A DNA stretch of 46,713 nt from an uncultured Eubacterium sp. (GTDB lineage: Bacteria; Bacillota; Clostridia; Lachnospirales; Lachnospiraceae): the NCBI GenBank assembly GCA_910586225.1, contig CAJUIL010000032.1, positions 1 through 46,713 of the forward strand, read 5' to 3'. The notes beneath the pieces were generated by a model that searched no databases, had not been told where the DNA came from, and was given only the letters and a program-made list of their open reading frames with translations. Below, in pieces: positions 27,219-35,688 of this stretch; the stretch's first letter is position 1; each line of letters opens with the position of its first letter. Made by a program: the position numbers and the translations under genes.

Positions 27219-28958
27219 CTACAGGTTTTTGAATATCTCCGTCTCGTGCTTTAGCTTCGTCGCGATGCCTTTGTTTTCACTCATCTGCGCATTGATGCTG
27301 TCCATATCCGCAACGAGCACCTGCATATTTTCAGCCGTGCCGCTGACTCCGGTCACGCCCTCGTCAATCGCAATGCTGATCGTATGGATAGAATCCGCAA
27401 TCTCTGTAACCGATATCTGGAGCGTATCTGTCTTTCCATTAAACTCCTGCATGACCTCTTCGATAAAGGTCGCGTTTTTCTTATATTCATCCCCCGTCGC
27501 TACAAACGCCTCAAACTCCGGCAAAATAGACTCGTTCATATAGCTGACAAGGCTTTTGGCATGATCCGCCAGGTTATGGACGGCTTCGGTTACGATCCCG
27601 TTGATCCGCTGGATATTGTTGGCTGATTCTCTGGTAGACGCAGCAAGCTGGCTGATCTCACCTGCCACGACTGCAAACCCGCGGCCCGCCTCTCCAGCTC
27701 TTGCCGCCTCGATCGAAGCGTTTAACGCCAACAGGTTCGTCTGGCTCGCCACATTTAAAATATCCCCGGTCAGTGTATTCACCTGATCGACACTTTTACT
27801 GTTTTCGATCGCTTCGTTTAAGACAGACAAGATCTCGCTGATCTTGACGCTTGTCGTTTCCATATTGCTGCGCGCCTTATCCGCCATCTCTTCCGCGTGC
27901 TGCTTCATCTGCTTAGAATAACCGTTGATCTCCGTCGTACGATCCGCAATGCTGAAAACCTCGTCGCTGACTGCTTCTGCGTTTTCATTGATCGTCTGTG
28001 CGTTATTTGATACGGCCTCCATCGTCGCGGACAGTTCCTCAGTCAGCGCAGACATCTCGGATACACTATTGTTGGACGTCACTACATTATCCATAACTTC
28101 TGATACGACGACGTCCATCTTTTGTGAGTTGTCCGTAATGATACGAAAGATATTCTGCAGCTTTTCCAAAAAGATATTGATCCCCTCGCCTAGGGCGCCG
28201 ATCTCGTCGTTTGACAAAACACTGACGCGCTTCGTTAAATCACCCTCCTTATGGTCAATTCCCTGAATGATCTCTGTCAGCTCCTTCTCCGCCTGCGTGA
28301 TCGGATGGAGCACATGGCGGTTCGAGCTATAGATCGCATATAAGATCGCCAATATGCTGACCGTGATCGTAATACAGTTTGTCGCAAAGCTTGCCGCATA
28401 CACCTTATCAAGATGCGCTCTGGCATCCTGCGCCGCCTGCTGCGCGTGCTCCTCGATCGTGTCAATATCGCCTAAGATCGTCTGCACACATGGAGAAACC
28501 TCCGTGCTTGCCGCTGCATTCGCCTGTGACCGCTGCAGGTTCGCGCTGAATGCGCACACCCGCCGCAGCGCCAGCTTTAACTGCTCAAACTGATCCTGCA
28601 TCTGTTGATAGGACTGCTTATCATTTTCATCCAAATATTTTTCATAAACCTTTAGGCTTTCCGCCAGCTCTGTTTCCTTTGTCTTGATCGTATTTACGGT
28701 ATCGATCATCGTATTTGAATTGATCGCGACCGCATGGGACAAGCCCAGATTATGTAATTCCTGTACCTGCTGCTTAATGGCGCTTAATTCCGTCAGGCTG
28801 GTCATGGAATGGTCCGCAATCTGCGCCGCATTCTCATTTACCTTGCGGATATTGGTCATTGCCGTGATGTTGGAAATAACGGCCACAATCCCAAGGACAA
28901 GAACCGGCAGCATGATCCGTATTTTAATACTTCCGTGCTTTTTCTTTTTCTGTTCCAT
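27219..28958 (-). CDS. Methyl-accepting chemotaxis protein
   Basis: A membrane chemoreceptor of 579 residues. The ATG at 28958 is chosen because GGGAGGGG precedes it and a basic run (KKKKHGSIKIR) leads into the first membrane helix (IMLPVLVLGIVAVISNI). The external part (about 40-185) is a four-helix-bundle type sensor, then a second membrane helix (ITVSILAILYAIY), a HAMP domain (VLHPITQAEKELTEII) and a long coiled-coil signalling domain with the conserved tip VASQTNLLALNASIEAARAG followed by EAGRGFAVVAGE. No CheA/CheW genes are in the window. The solute-binding lipoprotein gene is 16 bases upstream, suggesting it delivers the ligand. Confidence 0.92.
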   Translation of the reverse strand: MEQKKKKHGSIKIRIMLPVLVLGIVAVISNITAMTNIRKVNENAAQIADHSMTSLTELSAIKQQVQELHNLGLSHAVAINSNTMIDTVNTIKTKETELAESLKVYEKYLDENDKQSYQQMQDQFEQLKLALRRVCAFSANLQRSQANAAASTEVSPCVQTILGDIDTIEEHAQQAAQDARAHLDKVYAASFATNCITITVSILAILYAIYSSNRHVLHPITQAEKELTEIIQGIDHKEGDLTKRVSVLSNDEIGALGEGINIFLEKLQNIFRIITDNSQKMDVVVSEVMDNVVTSNNSVSEMSALTEELSATMEAVSNNAQTINENAEAVSDEVFSIADRTTEINGYSKQMKQHAEEMADKARSNMETTSVKISEILSVLNEAIENSKSVDQVNTLTGDILNVASQTNLLALNASIEAARAGEAGRGFAVVAGEISQLAASTRESANNIQRINGIVTEAVHNLADHAKSLVSYMNESILPEFEAFVATGDEYKKNATFIEEVMQEFNGKTDTLQISVTEIADSIHTISIAIDEGVTGVSGTAENMQVLVADMDSINAQMSENKGIATKLKHETEIFKNL

Positions 28959-28974
28959 GTGAAACGTCCCCTCC

Positions 28975-30255
28975 CTATTCCGTAATCTCACTGACCATAG
29001 TATCCAAAAGATCCTGCAACGGACGGTTGCCTGGATTTCCAGCAGCCATCGTATTGCCAAACTCGGTTACCGGATCCCAATACTTTTGCCCGACTTTTTG
29101 GATCACACCATGCTCCGCCTGCTCCAGCGCTGCGGCAATCGCTTGGTTTTTCTGGATCTCATCAGAAGATGCTGCCTTTTTATTGGAAGGCCCGCGTTCC
29201 GCACGTTCAAACCGCAGCCTCTGGCTCTCTTCGCCAGTCAGATATTCCGCCAGCTTTTCCGCCCATGCCTTCTGTGGGGAATAGGCATTCACTCCGAGCA
29301 GCCGGTATCCGGTAAACGACGCCATCTGTACCTGCCTGCCCGCGCACGTATAAGTCGGCAGCTTGCAGGCGCCATAATTTTCACCAAATGCCTGCTTTGC
29401 GGCAGCAATATCCCACACACCGCTGACCGCAGCGATCGCCGTACCGTCCTTCATTTTCGCCGCGGCGCCCGCATCGCTTAAAAATCCCTTGTTCCTGGCA
29501 ATCGAGAGCATTCCCTTTGCCACGTCCAGCCCGGTAATGTCCCCCTCTGCGCGGTTCCAGTCACACAAGGTCGTCAGGCCGTCGTCATTTAAACCAAGCG
29601 TCATCCCTGTATTTCCAAAAAAAGCATACAGATACCATCCGCTCGACCAGTCCATGACAAATTTTTTCCCATTCTGCGCGCAGATTTCCAAGATCCGGTC
29701 CAGTGTACGCACGTCCTGCGGCTGAAAATACCGTTTGTCATAATAAAGGAAATATCCGTTGTCCGCCGTGATCGGATACGCAAACAGCTTTCCGTCAACA
29801 GAAGCCGCGGCTGTCGCACCATCCAGATTTGCAGAGGCGATCGCGTCCGCGTTCGTCACCTCCTCCAGCACACCAGAAGCGGTCATTGTCAAGATCTGGT
29901 CATCCGGCAGGCAGAACACGTCCGCGCCGTTATTTACATCCCCTAAAAGCTCATCCTTGCATTCGGCTGCCGGCACCATCTCACATTCGATTGTAAGATT
30001 CGCTTCCCCTTTGTGGTCGCTGATGAAGGTATCAATCTGTTCCTGAAACAGATCCATCTCATCCTCATCACACCAAAAACGCAGGCTTACATTACCGCCG
30101 CTTTCAACTGTCTGCGTCTGTTCAGACGCCGCTTCGCTGCCCTCATCCTCTGCATTTTGTCCGTCGTCCGCAGGCTTTTTTCCGCAGCCTGTAAGAAAGA
30201 GTGACGCGGATGCATAAACCGCCAGCAAAGCTATGAATTTCTTTTTCATATTCAT
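28975..30255 (-). CDS. Extracellular solute-binding lipoprotein, family 1
   Basis: Substrate-binding protein of the ABC sugar/peptide type, 426 residues. Signal peptide with lipobox LFLTGC (Cys at about residue 24), then an acidic linker and a two-lobe binding fold (VSLRFWCDEDEMDLFQEQID, NNGADVFCLPDDQILTM, FAYPITADNGYFLYYDKRYF). Start ATG 30255 with GAGGGG upstream. No permease or ATPase gene accompanies it; its only close neighbour is the chemoreceptor 16 bases downstream. That pairing suggests a sensing role rather than transport, or use of a transporter encoded elsewhere. The ligand is unknown. Confidence 0.85.
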   Translation of the reverse strand: MNMKKKFIALLAVYASASLFLTGCGKKPADDGQNAEDEGSEAASEQTQTVESGGNVSLRFWCDEDEMDLFQEQIDTFISDHKGEANLTIECEMVPAAECKDELLGDVNNGADVFCLPDDQILTMTASGVLEEVTNADAIASANLDGATAAASVDGKLFAYPITADNGYFLYYDKRYFQPQDVRTLDRILEICAQNGKKFVMDWSSGWYLYAFFGNTGMTLGLNDDGLTTLCDWNRAEGDITGLDVAKGMLSIARNKGFLSDAGAAAKMKDGTAIAAVSGVWDIAAAKQAFGENYGACKLPTYTCAGRQVQMASFTGYRLLGVNAYSPQKAWAEKLAEYLTGEESQRLRFERAERGPSNKKAASSDEIQKNQAIAAALEQAEHGVIQKVGQKYWDPVTEFGNTMAAGNPGNRPLQDLLDTMVSEITE

Positions 30256-30370
30256 ACACTGTTCCCCTCTTTTCACTTAAATTTGCAATTTCTTGATCCA
30301 TTTTCTGATCCCTTTCTATCAGAATAACAGATTTGGCCTGGAAATTCTACTGTCTTTTGTGAAAAACTAC

Positions 30371-30405
30371 AAAAAACCTGGCAGTGCGGATTCGCAGCTG
30401 TCAGG
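30371..30405 (-). terminator. Rho-independent terminator after the retropepsin gene
   Basis: CCTGGCAG at 30377 pairs with CTGTCAGG ending at 30405. On the minus strand the stem is followed by TTTTTT (30371-30376). It closes the rpmE/prfA-side unit and separates it from the solute-binding protein gene. Confidence 0.75.
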
Positions 30406-30417
30406 CTTTTCAATCGA

Positions 30418-30888
30418 TCATACGTCCGGCGTTACGCTATGGCATAAAATATGAAGTCCGCCGTCCGCATCTTTTATTTTCAGGTTTCTGACAAGCCCCT
30501 CGTCGTCTGGAATTGTCAGGTTCAGCTTGTGGTTCTTATTATCGATCTCATAGATCAGGCCATGGAACATGGTTGCGCTCAGGATAAGCTGAAATGGCAC
30601 ATCTTGCAGATCTTTACAGGCTATGATATGGATATTTGCATATATAAGACCTCCGACGATCATACTTTGCAGCTCATACAAATTTCCTCTTGTCTTTCCA
30701 CCAAAGCCGCCAAAAGAAACATTTTCTGCCAGGAGCCTTCCTCCAAGCATATTTAAAATACTTTCTTCGTCTGTCCATATCGGAAAGAAAGCTCCCGTAT
30801 CAAGCAACGCTTCAAAATGATGCCACGTCTTTAATTCTACAACTGGCCTTTGGTACTGCTTATTTAGATTCAATGTAAACTGCTTCAT
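30418..30888 (-). CDS. Retropepsin-like aspartic protease domain protein
   Basis: A 156-residue single-domain protein without a signal peptide. EALLDTGAFFPIW has the catalytic Asp-Thr-Gly (30-32) of retropepsin-like aspartyl proteases, with the hydrophobic residues expected before it; later strands (LQSMIVGGLIYANIHIIACKD and FQLILSATMFHGLIYEID) fit a single lobe that would act as a homodimer. A flap glycine run (FGGFGGKTRGN) follows. Its ATG overlaps the stop of the small upstream gene (ATGA), so the pair is coupled. The substrate is unknown; the small partner is the obvious candidate for substrate, inhibitor or adaptor. The start is secure because of the overlap. Confidence 0.7.
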   Translation of the reverse strand: MKQFTLNLNKQYQRPVVELKTWHHFEALLDTGAFFPIWTDEESILNMLGGRLLAENVSFGGFGGKTRGNLYELQSMIVGGLIYANIHIIACKDLQDVPFQLILSATMFHGLIYEIDNKNHKLNLTIPDDEGLVRNLKIKDADGGLHILCHSVTPDV

Positions 30889-31127
30889 CCAAAATACCCC
30901 GCTGTCCCAAGCTGGAACACATGGTCCGGCGTTGTATATCTACCCAAGATCTCGCCTCTGGATTGTATCTGCATCCTTGTCAGCTCACTTTTCGATTTGT
31001 CATTAAATTTCACAACCGCTGATCTAATCGTAGCATCGTTATCAGGCTCATATTCAACCTCTGTCAACCCCACCCACCGGTCAGGATATCGATCCTGGAT
31101 CTCCTTCCATGTCAGCCGCTCTCCCAT
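30885..31127 (-). CDS. Small partner protein of the retropepsin-like gene
   Basis: An 80-residue protein, start at ATG 31127 with AGGGGG upstream. The sequence begins MGERLTWKEIQDRYPDRWVGL and contains EYEPDNDATIRSAVVKF and a Tyr-Thr-Thr-Pro-Asp-His segment near the C-terminus. I recognise it only as a type of small protein found next to DTG-containing proteins in Clostridia; no function is known to me. It lies 45 bases after prfA and overlaps the retropepsin start by four bases. Possibly the antitoxin-like or substrate half of a two-gene module (inference). Confidence 0.6.
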   Translation of the reverse strand: MGERLTWKEIQDRYPDRWVGLTEVEYEPDNDATIRSAVVKFNDKSKSELTRMQIQSRGEILGRYTTPDHVFQLGTAGYFG

Positions 31128-31172
31128 TTCAAAGCCCCCTCTCAGCCAGTCCATCTGCCCGGCTATCCGCTC

Positions 31173-32252
31173 TTACGCCTGCTCCTCGTTCAGCTTGCTC
31201 AGCCGTATCGACTGGTCTGCCGCTATGCAAGCGTCAATGATCTCCTGAATATCCCCGTTTAGGATCTTATCCAGCTTATACAGTGTCAAATTAATCCGAT
31301 GGTCGGTTACACGGCCCTGTGGGAAATTATACGTACGGATCTTCTCTGAGCGGTCACCCGTACCGATCTGGCTGCGGCGCGCTTCGGATTCCGCGTCCTG
31401 CTTTTTCTGCATTTCCAGATCGTATAATTTCGCGCGCAAAAGGGCAAACGCCTTTTCCTTATTTTGCAGCTGCGACTTTTCCGTCTGGCTGTAAATAACA
31501 ATCCCCGTCGGATAGTGCGTCAGGCGTACGGCTGAATCCGTCGTATTGACACACTGGCCGCCGTTTCCAGACGCGCGCATAACATCGATGCGGATATCCT
31601 TTTCGTCAATCTGCACGTCGACTTCTTCTGCTTCCGGCATCACCGCGACTGTTATCGTGGATGTATGAATGCGTCCTTGCGATTCCGTTTCCGGTACACG
31701 CTGGACACGGTGAACGCCGGATTCAAATTTCAGCCTGGAATAGGCGCCCTGGCCGGAAACCATAAAGTTGACGGATTTCATGCCTCCAATGCCGATTTCC
31801 TCGATTTCCAGCGTTTCGATCTTCCAGTGGCAGCTTTCCGCGTAATGCACGTACATCCGGTAGATTTCCGCTGCAAATAAAGCCGCCTCATCGCCGCCGG
31901 CGCCTGCCCGGATCTCCACGATCACGTTTTTCTCATCGTTCGGGTCTTTTGGCAGCAGCAGTATTTTCAGCCTGTTTTCCAGCTCTGCCACCGACGCCTT
32001 AGATTCGTTCAGCTCTTCCTTGGCAAGTTCGCGCATCTCTTCGTCTGATTCTTCCTCCAATAGCAGCAGGCTGTCCTCAATGCCCTGCTTTGCCTTTTTA
32101 TAAGCCCCATAGGTCTCTACGATCGGTGCAAGGCTGCTCTGCTCCTTCATCAGCGCACGGAAGCGGTTGGTGTCATTCGCCACATCCGGCTCGCTGAGCT
32201 GGTTCATAACCTCCTCATACCTTAGCAGCAGATCCTCTAATCTGTCAAACAT
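31173..32252 (-). CDS. prfA: Peptide chain release factor 1
   Basis: Recognises UAA and UAG and triggers peptide release. 359 residues, standard length. The catalytic GGQ is visible in RASGNGGQCVNTTDSAVRL around residue 230, and the codon-recognition region carries the RF1-type PETESQGRIHTSTITVAV. The Gln of GGQ is methylated by PrmC, encoded 39 bases upstream. ATG 32252 is preceded by GGAGGAAAACT. Confidence 0.97.
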   Translation of the reverse strand: MFDRLEDLLLRYEEVMNQLSEPDVANDTNRFRALMKEQSSLAPIVETYGAYKKAKQGIEDSLLLLEEESDEEMRELAKEELNESKASVAELENRLKILLLPKDPNDEKNVIVEIRAGAGGDEAALFAAEIYRMYVHYAESCHWKIETLEIEEIGIGGMKSVNFMVSGQGAYSRLKFESGVHRVQRVPETESQGRIHTSTITVAVMPEAEEVDVQIDEKDIRIDVMRASGNGGQCVNTTDSAVRLTHYPTGIVIYSQTEKSQLQNKEKAFALLRAKLYDLEMQKKQDAESEARRSQIGTGDRSEKIRTYNFPQGRVTDHRINLTLYKLDKILNGDIQEIIDACIAADQSIRLSKLNEEQA

Positions 32253-32291
32253 AGTTTTCCTCCAAAATTTCTCTTACAATTTCTGCAGCCG

Positions 32292-33119
32292 CTAGATCCG
32301 CCCTCTGACGACCCGCTCGTGATGCGCCAAGTCCTTAATGACTGACACTTCCCGATAGCCTGCCGCACACATCATATTGGTCACCGCAGGACCCTGGTCA
32401 TAGCCGATCTCCAGATACAGATATCCGTCTTTATTCAAATACTCCCTGCTGAGCGCCACAAGCTGGCGGTAATAGTCCAGTCCGTCCACGCCGCCGTCCA
32501 GTGCCCCAACCGGCTCAAAATCACGTACCTCAGGCATCAGCGTCAAAATATCGGCCTGCGCGATATAAGGCGGATTTGAGATGATCAGATCAAAGCGTCC
32601 GCTGATATTTTCATACAGATTGCTCCTAACCCAGTCAATCTCCACCTCATGCAGCCTGCCGTTTTCCTTTGCCACTAAAAGCGCCTGCTTGGAAATGTCG
32701 CTGCCTATCGCCGTCATCCCGTGCGCGTTTTTCATCAGGCTGATAATCACACAGCCGGATCCGGTGCCGAGGTCTAAGACCCGCATCCCTGGCTGGCAGA
32801 TCTTCAGCGCTTCTTCAACAAGCGTTTCCGTATCCTGCCTTGGAATCAGCACATTGGAATTTACCTTGAAATTCAGCCCCATAAATTCCTGCTCGCCCGT
32901 AATATACTGCAGCGGAATCCGCTCCGCACGCTTGCGGATCGCGATTTCATACTCAGACTGCTGCTCCAGAGTCAGCGACTCTTCCATATGGGAATAATAA
33001 AATGTACGGTTGATCTTGCATACTGTTTCCAGCAGCAGCCAGGCGTCCAGCTTTGCCTCCGTAACACCCGCCTGCTCTAATATGGTACTTCCCCATTCCA
33101 TGGCCTCCTGATAGATCAT
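32292..33119 (-). CDS. prmC: Release factor glutamine-N5 methyltransferase
   Basis: Methylates the GGQ glutamine of release factors using SAM. 275 residues from ATG 33119, preferred because GGAGGGATGGC lies upstream and the protein then starts MIYQEAMEWG; longer forms would run into the DUF1385 gene. N-terminal helical RF-binding domain; SAM motif I VLDLGTGSGCVIISL; the signature NPPY in DLIISNPPYIAQ. It sits between the DUF1385 gene and prfA, the usual order. Confidence 0.95.
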   Translation of the reverse strand: MIYQEAMEWGSTILEQAGVTEAKLDAWLLLETVCKINRTFYYSHMEESLTLEQQSEYEIAIRKRAERIPLQYITGEQEFMGLNFKVNSNVLIPRQDTETLVEEALKICQPGMRVLDLGTGSGCVIISLMKNAHGMTAIGSDISKQALLVAKENGRLHEVEIDWVRSNLYENISGRFDLIISNPPYIAQADILTLMPEVRDFEPVGALDGGVDGLDYYRQLVALSREYLNKDGYLYLEIGYDQGPAVTNMMCAAGYREVSVIKDLAHHERVVRGRI

Positions 33120-33147
33120 GCCATCCCTCCATCCTATTTCCGGCATT

Positions 33148-34050
33148 TTACGCTTCCTTTTCCTTAATATATGCTTTCCAGTCAAAGACTGCCTCCACCG
33201 AAGCAATCCCAACTTCGATCATCGCATCGTCCGGCTCTCTTGTCGTAAGCTTCTGCAGCGCCAAACCCGGCCTGCTGATCAGATTGACAAGCGCATGGTC
33301 GCTCCTGCCCGCAAGTCGGATCAGCTCATACGCGCACCCCGCAATGACCGGAACGAACGCCAATCTTAAGACAATACGCATCAAGCCGGAATCCGTACGG
33401 ATAAATAAAAAGAAAAGAATGCTGATGCACACAACCAGAAACAAAAAGCTCGTTCCGCACCGCTTATGCAGTCTGGAGCTTTTTCTCACATTTTCCACAT
33501 TCAGCTCCATGCCGTGCTCAATGCAGTTGATGCACTTATGCTCTGCGCCATGGTACATAAAGACACGACGGATATCCTCCAGCCTGGAAATAAGCAGGAT
33601 ATACGCAAAAAAGATTGCCATCCGCAGCACGCCCTCAAGTATGGCGAGCACTGTCTCGGACGAAATCCATGTACGGAACAGACCAGAAATAAAATAAGGG
33701 ATCAACATAAAGATCAGAACCGCTGCTGCAACCGACACCGCCATGGTAACCCACGTCATCAGAGTTTCGTTTTTCCGGCCCGCTCCTGCCGGCGCTTCGC
33801 CTTCTTCTTCAAAAAAAGAGGCTGAAAACATCAGCGTGCGCATACCAAGTACAAGCGACTCTAAAAAATTGACAACGCCCCTGACAAACGGAAGTCTTCG
33901 AAAGCCGGAGTCCGGCAAAATGCCCCGGTATTCCTTCGCGTCCACAATAATCTCACCGTCAGGCTTTCGTACGGCGACGGCATACTGTGTACCGTTTTTC
34001 ATCATGACGCCTTCCATAACAGCCTGTCCGCCTATTCCAGAATATCTCAT
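33148..34050 (-). CDS. DUF1385 membrane protein
   Basis: A 300-residue membrane protein of the DUF1385 family (YqhQ in Bacillus). It opens with GIGGQAVMEGVMMKNGTQYAVAVR, the family signature, and has several hydrophobic segments (VTMAVSVAAAVLIFMLIPYFI, VLRMAIFFAYILLIS, TSFLFLVVCISILFFLFI). FMYHGAEHKCINCIEHG contains the conserved His/Glu/His/Cys cluster that hints at a metal or catalytic site. The biochemical function is unknown. The order rpmE-DUF1385-prmC-prfA is common in Clostridia. Confidence 0.92.
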   Translation of the reverse strand: MRYSGIGGQAVMEGVMMKNGTQYAVAVRKPDGEIIVDAKEYRGILPDSGFRRLPFVRGVVNFLESLVLGMRTLMFSASFFEEEGEAPAGAGRKNETLMTWVTMAVSVAAAVLIFMLIPYFISGLFRTWISSETVLAILEGVLRMAIFFAYILLISRLEDIRRVFMYHGAEHKCINCIEHGMELNVENVRKSSRLHKRCGTSFLFLVVCISILFFLFIRTDSGLMRIVLRLAFVPVIAGCAYELIRLAGRSDHALVNLISRPGLALQKLTTREPDDAMIEVGIASVEAVFDWKAYIKEKEA

Positions 34051-34075
34051 AAATGCTCCTTACTGCCTGAATCGT

Positions 34076-34107
34076 AAAAAAGGTTGAGATTTCACAACCT
34101 CAACCTT
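34076..34107 (-). terminator. Rho-independent terminator between rpmE and the DUF1385 gene
   Basis: AAGGTTGAG pairs with CTCAACCTT, a perfect nine-base stem with a ten-base loop, followed on the minus strand by TTTTTT (34076-34081). It lies between the rpmE stop and the DUF1385 start, so L31 mRNA should mostly end here, with read-through feeding prmC and prfA. Confidence 0.8.
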
Positions 34108-34126
34108 GTCTGCCTCATTCTATGTC

Positions 34127-34327
34127 CTATTTCATGCCATATTTCTTATTGAACTGTTCAATACGTCCACGGGCCTGACTTGCCTTCTGCTGGCCTGTAT
34201 AGAACGGATGACACTTGGAACAAATTTCAACGTGAAGCTCCTGTTTTGTCGAACCTGTCACAAATGTGTTGCCACAGTTGCATGTAACGGTCGCCTGATA
34301 GTATTCCGGCTGAATATCTGTTTTCAT
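34127..34327 (-). CDS. rpmE: 50S ribosomal protein L31 (zinc-binding form)
   Basis: 66 residues from ATG 34327, with GAGGTG six bases upstream. Starts MKTDIQPEYYQATVTCNCGN and carries CxC near residue 16 and CSKC around residue 36, the four-Cys zinc ribbon of the C+ form of L31. The zinc form can be replaced by a zinc-free paralogue in zinc shortage in some bacteria; no paralogue is present here. Upstream is the boundary of the AT-rich island that separates it from rho. Confidence 0.95.
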   Translation of the reverse strand: MKTDIQPEYYQATVTCNCGNTFVTGSTKQELHVEICSKCHPFYTGQQKASQARGRIEQFNKKYGMK

Positions 34328-34387
34328 TATTTTCACCTCGCATATATCATAATCAATAATCTCGCTCGAAAAATTAACAGCGATATT

Positions 34388-34416
34388 ATAGTAACATATT
34401 CATATTTGATATGCAA
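34388..34416 (-). promoter_or_regulatory. Probable rpmE promoter
   Basis: On the minus strand TTGCAT (34411-34416) and TACTAT (34388-34393) are 17 bases apart; an overlapping TATAAT at 34385-34390 gives a 20-base spacing. About 60 bases upstream of the rpmE ATG. The exact boxes are uncertain. Confidence 0.4.
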
Positions 34417-34478
34417 GAGGTTTTTTCATATTTCAGCAGATTAATAAATATGAAATCAATCCGAATGGAACTCAACGT

Positions 34479-34640
34479 TTGTTCCACAGTGACCAGGAAT
34501 GGCTGAAGGACATTGCTCGATTCTGCGGCAGGAAAAGAAGCACGCTCAAGACCCTGTATTTTGACCAGACTGGGTTCGTGCTCTGCACAAAACGTTTGGA
34601 TAAGGAAAGTTTCCAGGTGGAACTGCAGGTTATTCACCGC
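34479..34640 (+). pseudogene. IS66-family TnpB (ORF2) remnant
   Basis: The plus-strand frame reads FCGRKRSTLKTLYFDQTGFV followed by LCTKRLDKESFQ, which matches the central region of IS66 TnpB (typically LFxFCNRxRxxxKILYWDGxGFxLxxKRL). Only about 45 residues are recognisable of about 115; there is no start or C-terminus and no TnpC gene nearby. A fossil of an IS66 insertion at the island edge. Confidence 0.6.
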
Positions 34641-34646
34641 TTACTT

Positions 34647-35039
34647 TTATTCTTCCTTATCTTGCTTTTTCAGTGAGATTTCATTTTTATCAATTACTAC
34701 TTTATATTGAAGGACACTATCATCATCAAATTTTAATTCCAATTCTTTTTTAACGGAATATGCATTTTTAGGATTCAATGTAACTGCAATCCTTGTTGTA
34801 CTCTCTGGAATAGAAAATTTAATCGTTTCATTTACGTTAACGCTTCCACTCAATATAACATTATGCTCATCGTCATCAAACGTTAAAGCTATACTTTTAA
34901 AAATTAATGGGGTATCATTTGTAAGTAAAAATTCATAAGTATTTTCGTTAGATGTCGATTCATCCGCTGCGTTTTTACTACAGCCACTAATCATAATCAA
35001 CATCATGCACAGGTAAATGATATAAAATCTTTTTTTCAA
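34647..35039 (-). CDS. Small lipoprotein of unknown function
   Basis: A 130-residue exported lipoprotein. The signal peptide MKKRFYIIYLCMMLIMISGC ends in a lipobox with Cys at residue 20; the mature part is about 110 residues, rich in Asp, Asn, Glu and Lys, with a beta-sandwich-like alternation (IFKSIALTFDDDEHNVILSG, IKFSIPESTTRIAVTL). The start codon is TTG (35037-35039), supported by GAGGTGAG a few bases upstream; the only later ATGs fall within the hydrophobic core. No relative recognised. AT-rich, like the rest of the island. It stands alone between the IS66 and IS200 remnants. Confidence 0.65.
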   Translation of the reverse strand: MKKRFYIIYLCMMLIMISGCSKNAADESTSNENTYEFLLTNDTPLIFKSIALTFDDDEHNVILSGSVNVNETIKFSIPESTTRIAVTLNPKNAYSVKKELELKFDDDSVLQYKVVIDKNEISLKKQDKEE

Positions 35040-35174
35040 TTTATCTCACCTCAATTATTTTTCGGTTCTACCCATAAGCAGTACGCCTATTAACCACTGA
35101 TACTTGGCAGCTTCTTAAAAGAGGCCTTTTATCCTTCTATTCTGCTGCATTCTTCCTGTTCTTCAATATACTTC

Positions 35175-35543
35175 TTAATGCTTTCTTCGTTCACCTGCCC
35201 TATTTATTGTTTCTGCATAGTATCCCCTTGCCCAGAAATGCCTGCCATTTTTATCCCTGTACTCTAGATAGCGGTCAAATATCATAAGTACACTCTTGCC
35301 TTTCAGTTTTGACATTACATCCGATATATTCATCTTGGGCGGTATTGACACATATAAACGTATATGGTTTAGACATATTCCACCTTTTATCAGTTCAATC
35401 CCTGTAATTTTACATACTGCAAACAAAATCCAGCCTACTTCCTTGCCAAGCTTTCCATACATTACCTTTCGGCGATATTTTGGGATAAAAACAATATGGT
35501 ACGTGCAATTATACTTTGTATATGCTAAAATCTTATTATCCAT
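35175..35543 (-). pseudogene. tnpA: IS200/IS605-family TnpA transposase, frameshifted and active-site mutant
   Basis: TnpA is a Y1 HUH transposase that moves IS200/IS605 elements as single-stranded DNA. The frame matches the family from NCTYHIVFIPKYRRKVMYG through YVSIPPKMNISDVMSKLKGK to FWARGYYAETIN. Two defects are visible: the metal-binding HUH motif, normally H-I-H after ACPDH, reads NHIRLYV so the second His is Arg; and after TINRAG the frame shifts, because the other frame reads VNEESIKKYIEEQEE followed by CSRIEG and a stop, the expected C-terminal helix. The YY pair with the nucleophile Tyr region remains. The copy should be inactive. Confidence 0.8.
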
Positions 35544-35651
35544 TATGGATACCTCCTGCTATTTGTAGATTAGGTTGCCTAGACTCAAATCTATGATAAC
35601 ACAGAGGTTTTATTTTTGGTACTTTAGGTATCGCTGCTGCTTGCTCCATTC

Positions 35652-35666
35652 CCCAGCTCTGCTGGG
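35652..35666. repeat. Hairpin at the presumed left end of the IS200 remnant
   Basis: CCCAGC and GCTGGG form a six-base stem with loop TCT about 110 bases upstream of tnpA. Such subterminal hairpins are recognised by TnpA in IS200/IS605 elements. The exact element ends cannot be set. Confidence 0.45.
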
Positions 35667-35688
35667 AGCTTAATGGATTTTCAGTTAT

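Noticed and set aside
34386..34637. Minus-strand 83-residue frame at the island edge
   Set aside because: It is the antisense of the IS66 TnpB remnant, which matches a known family on the plus strand.
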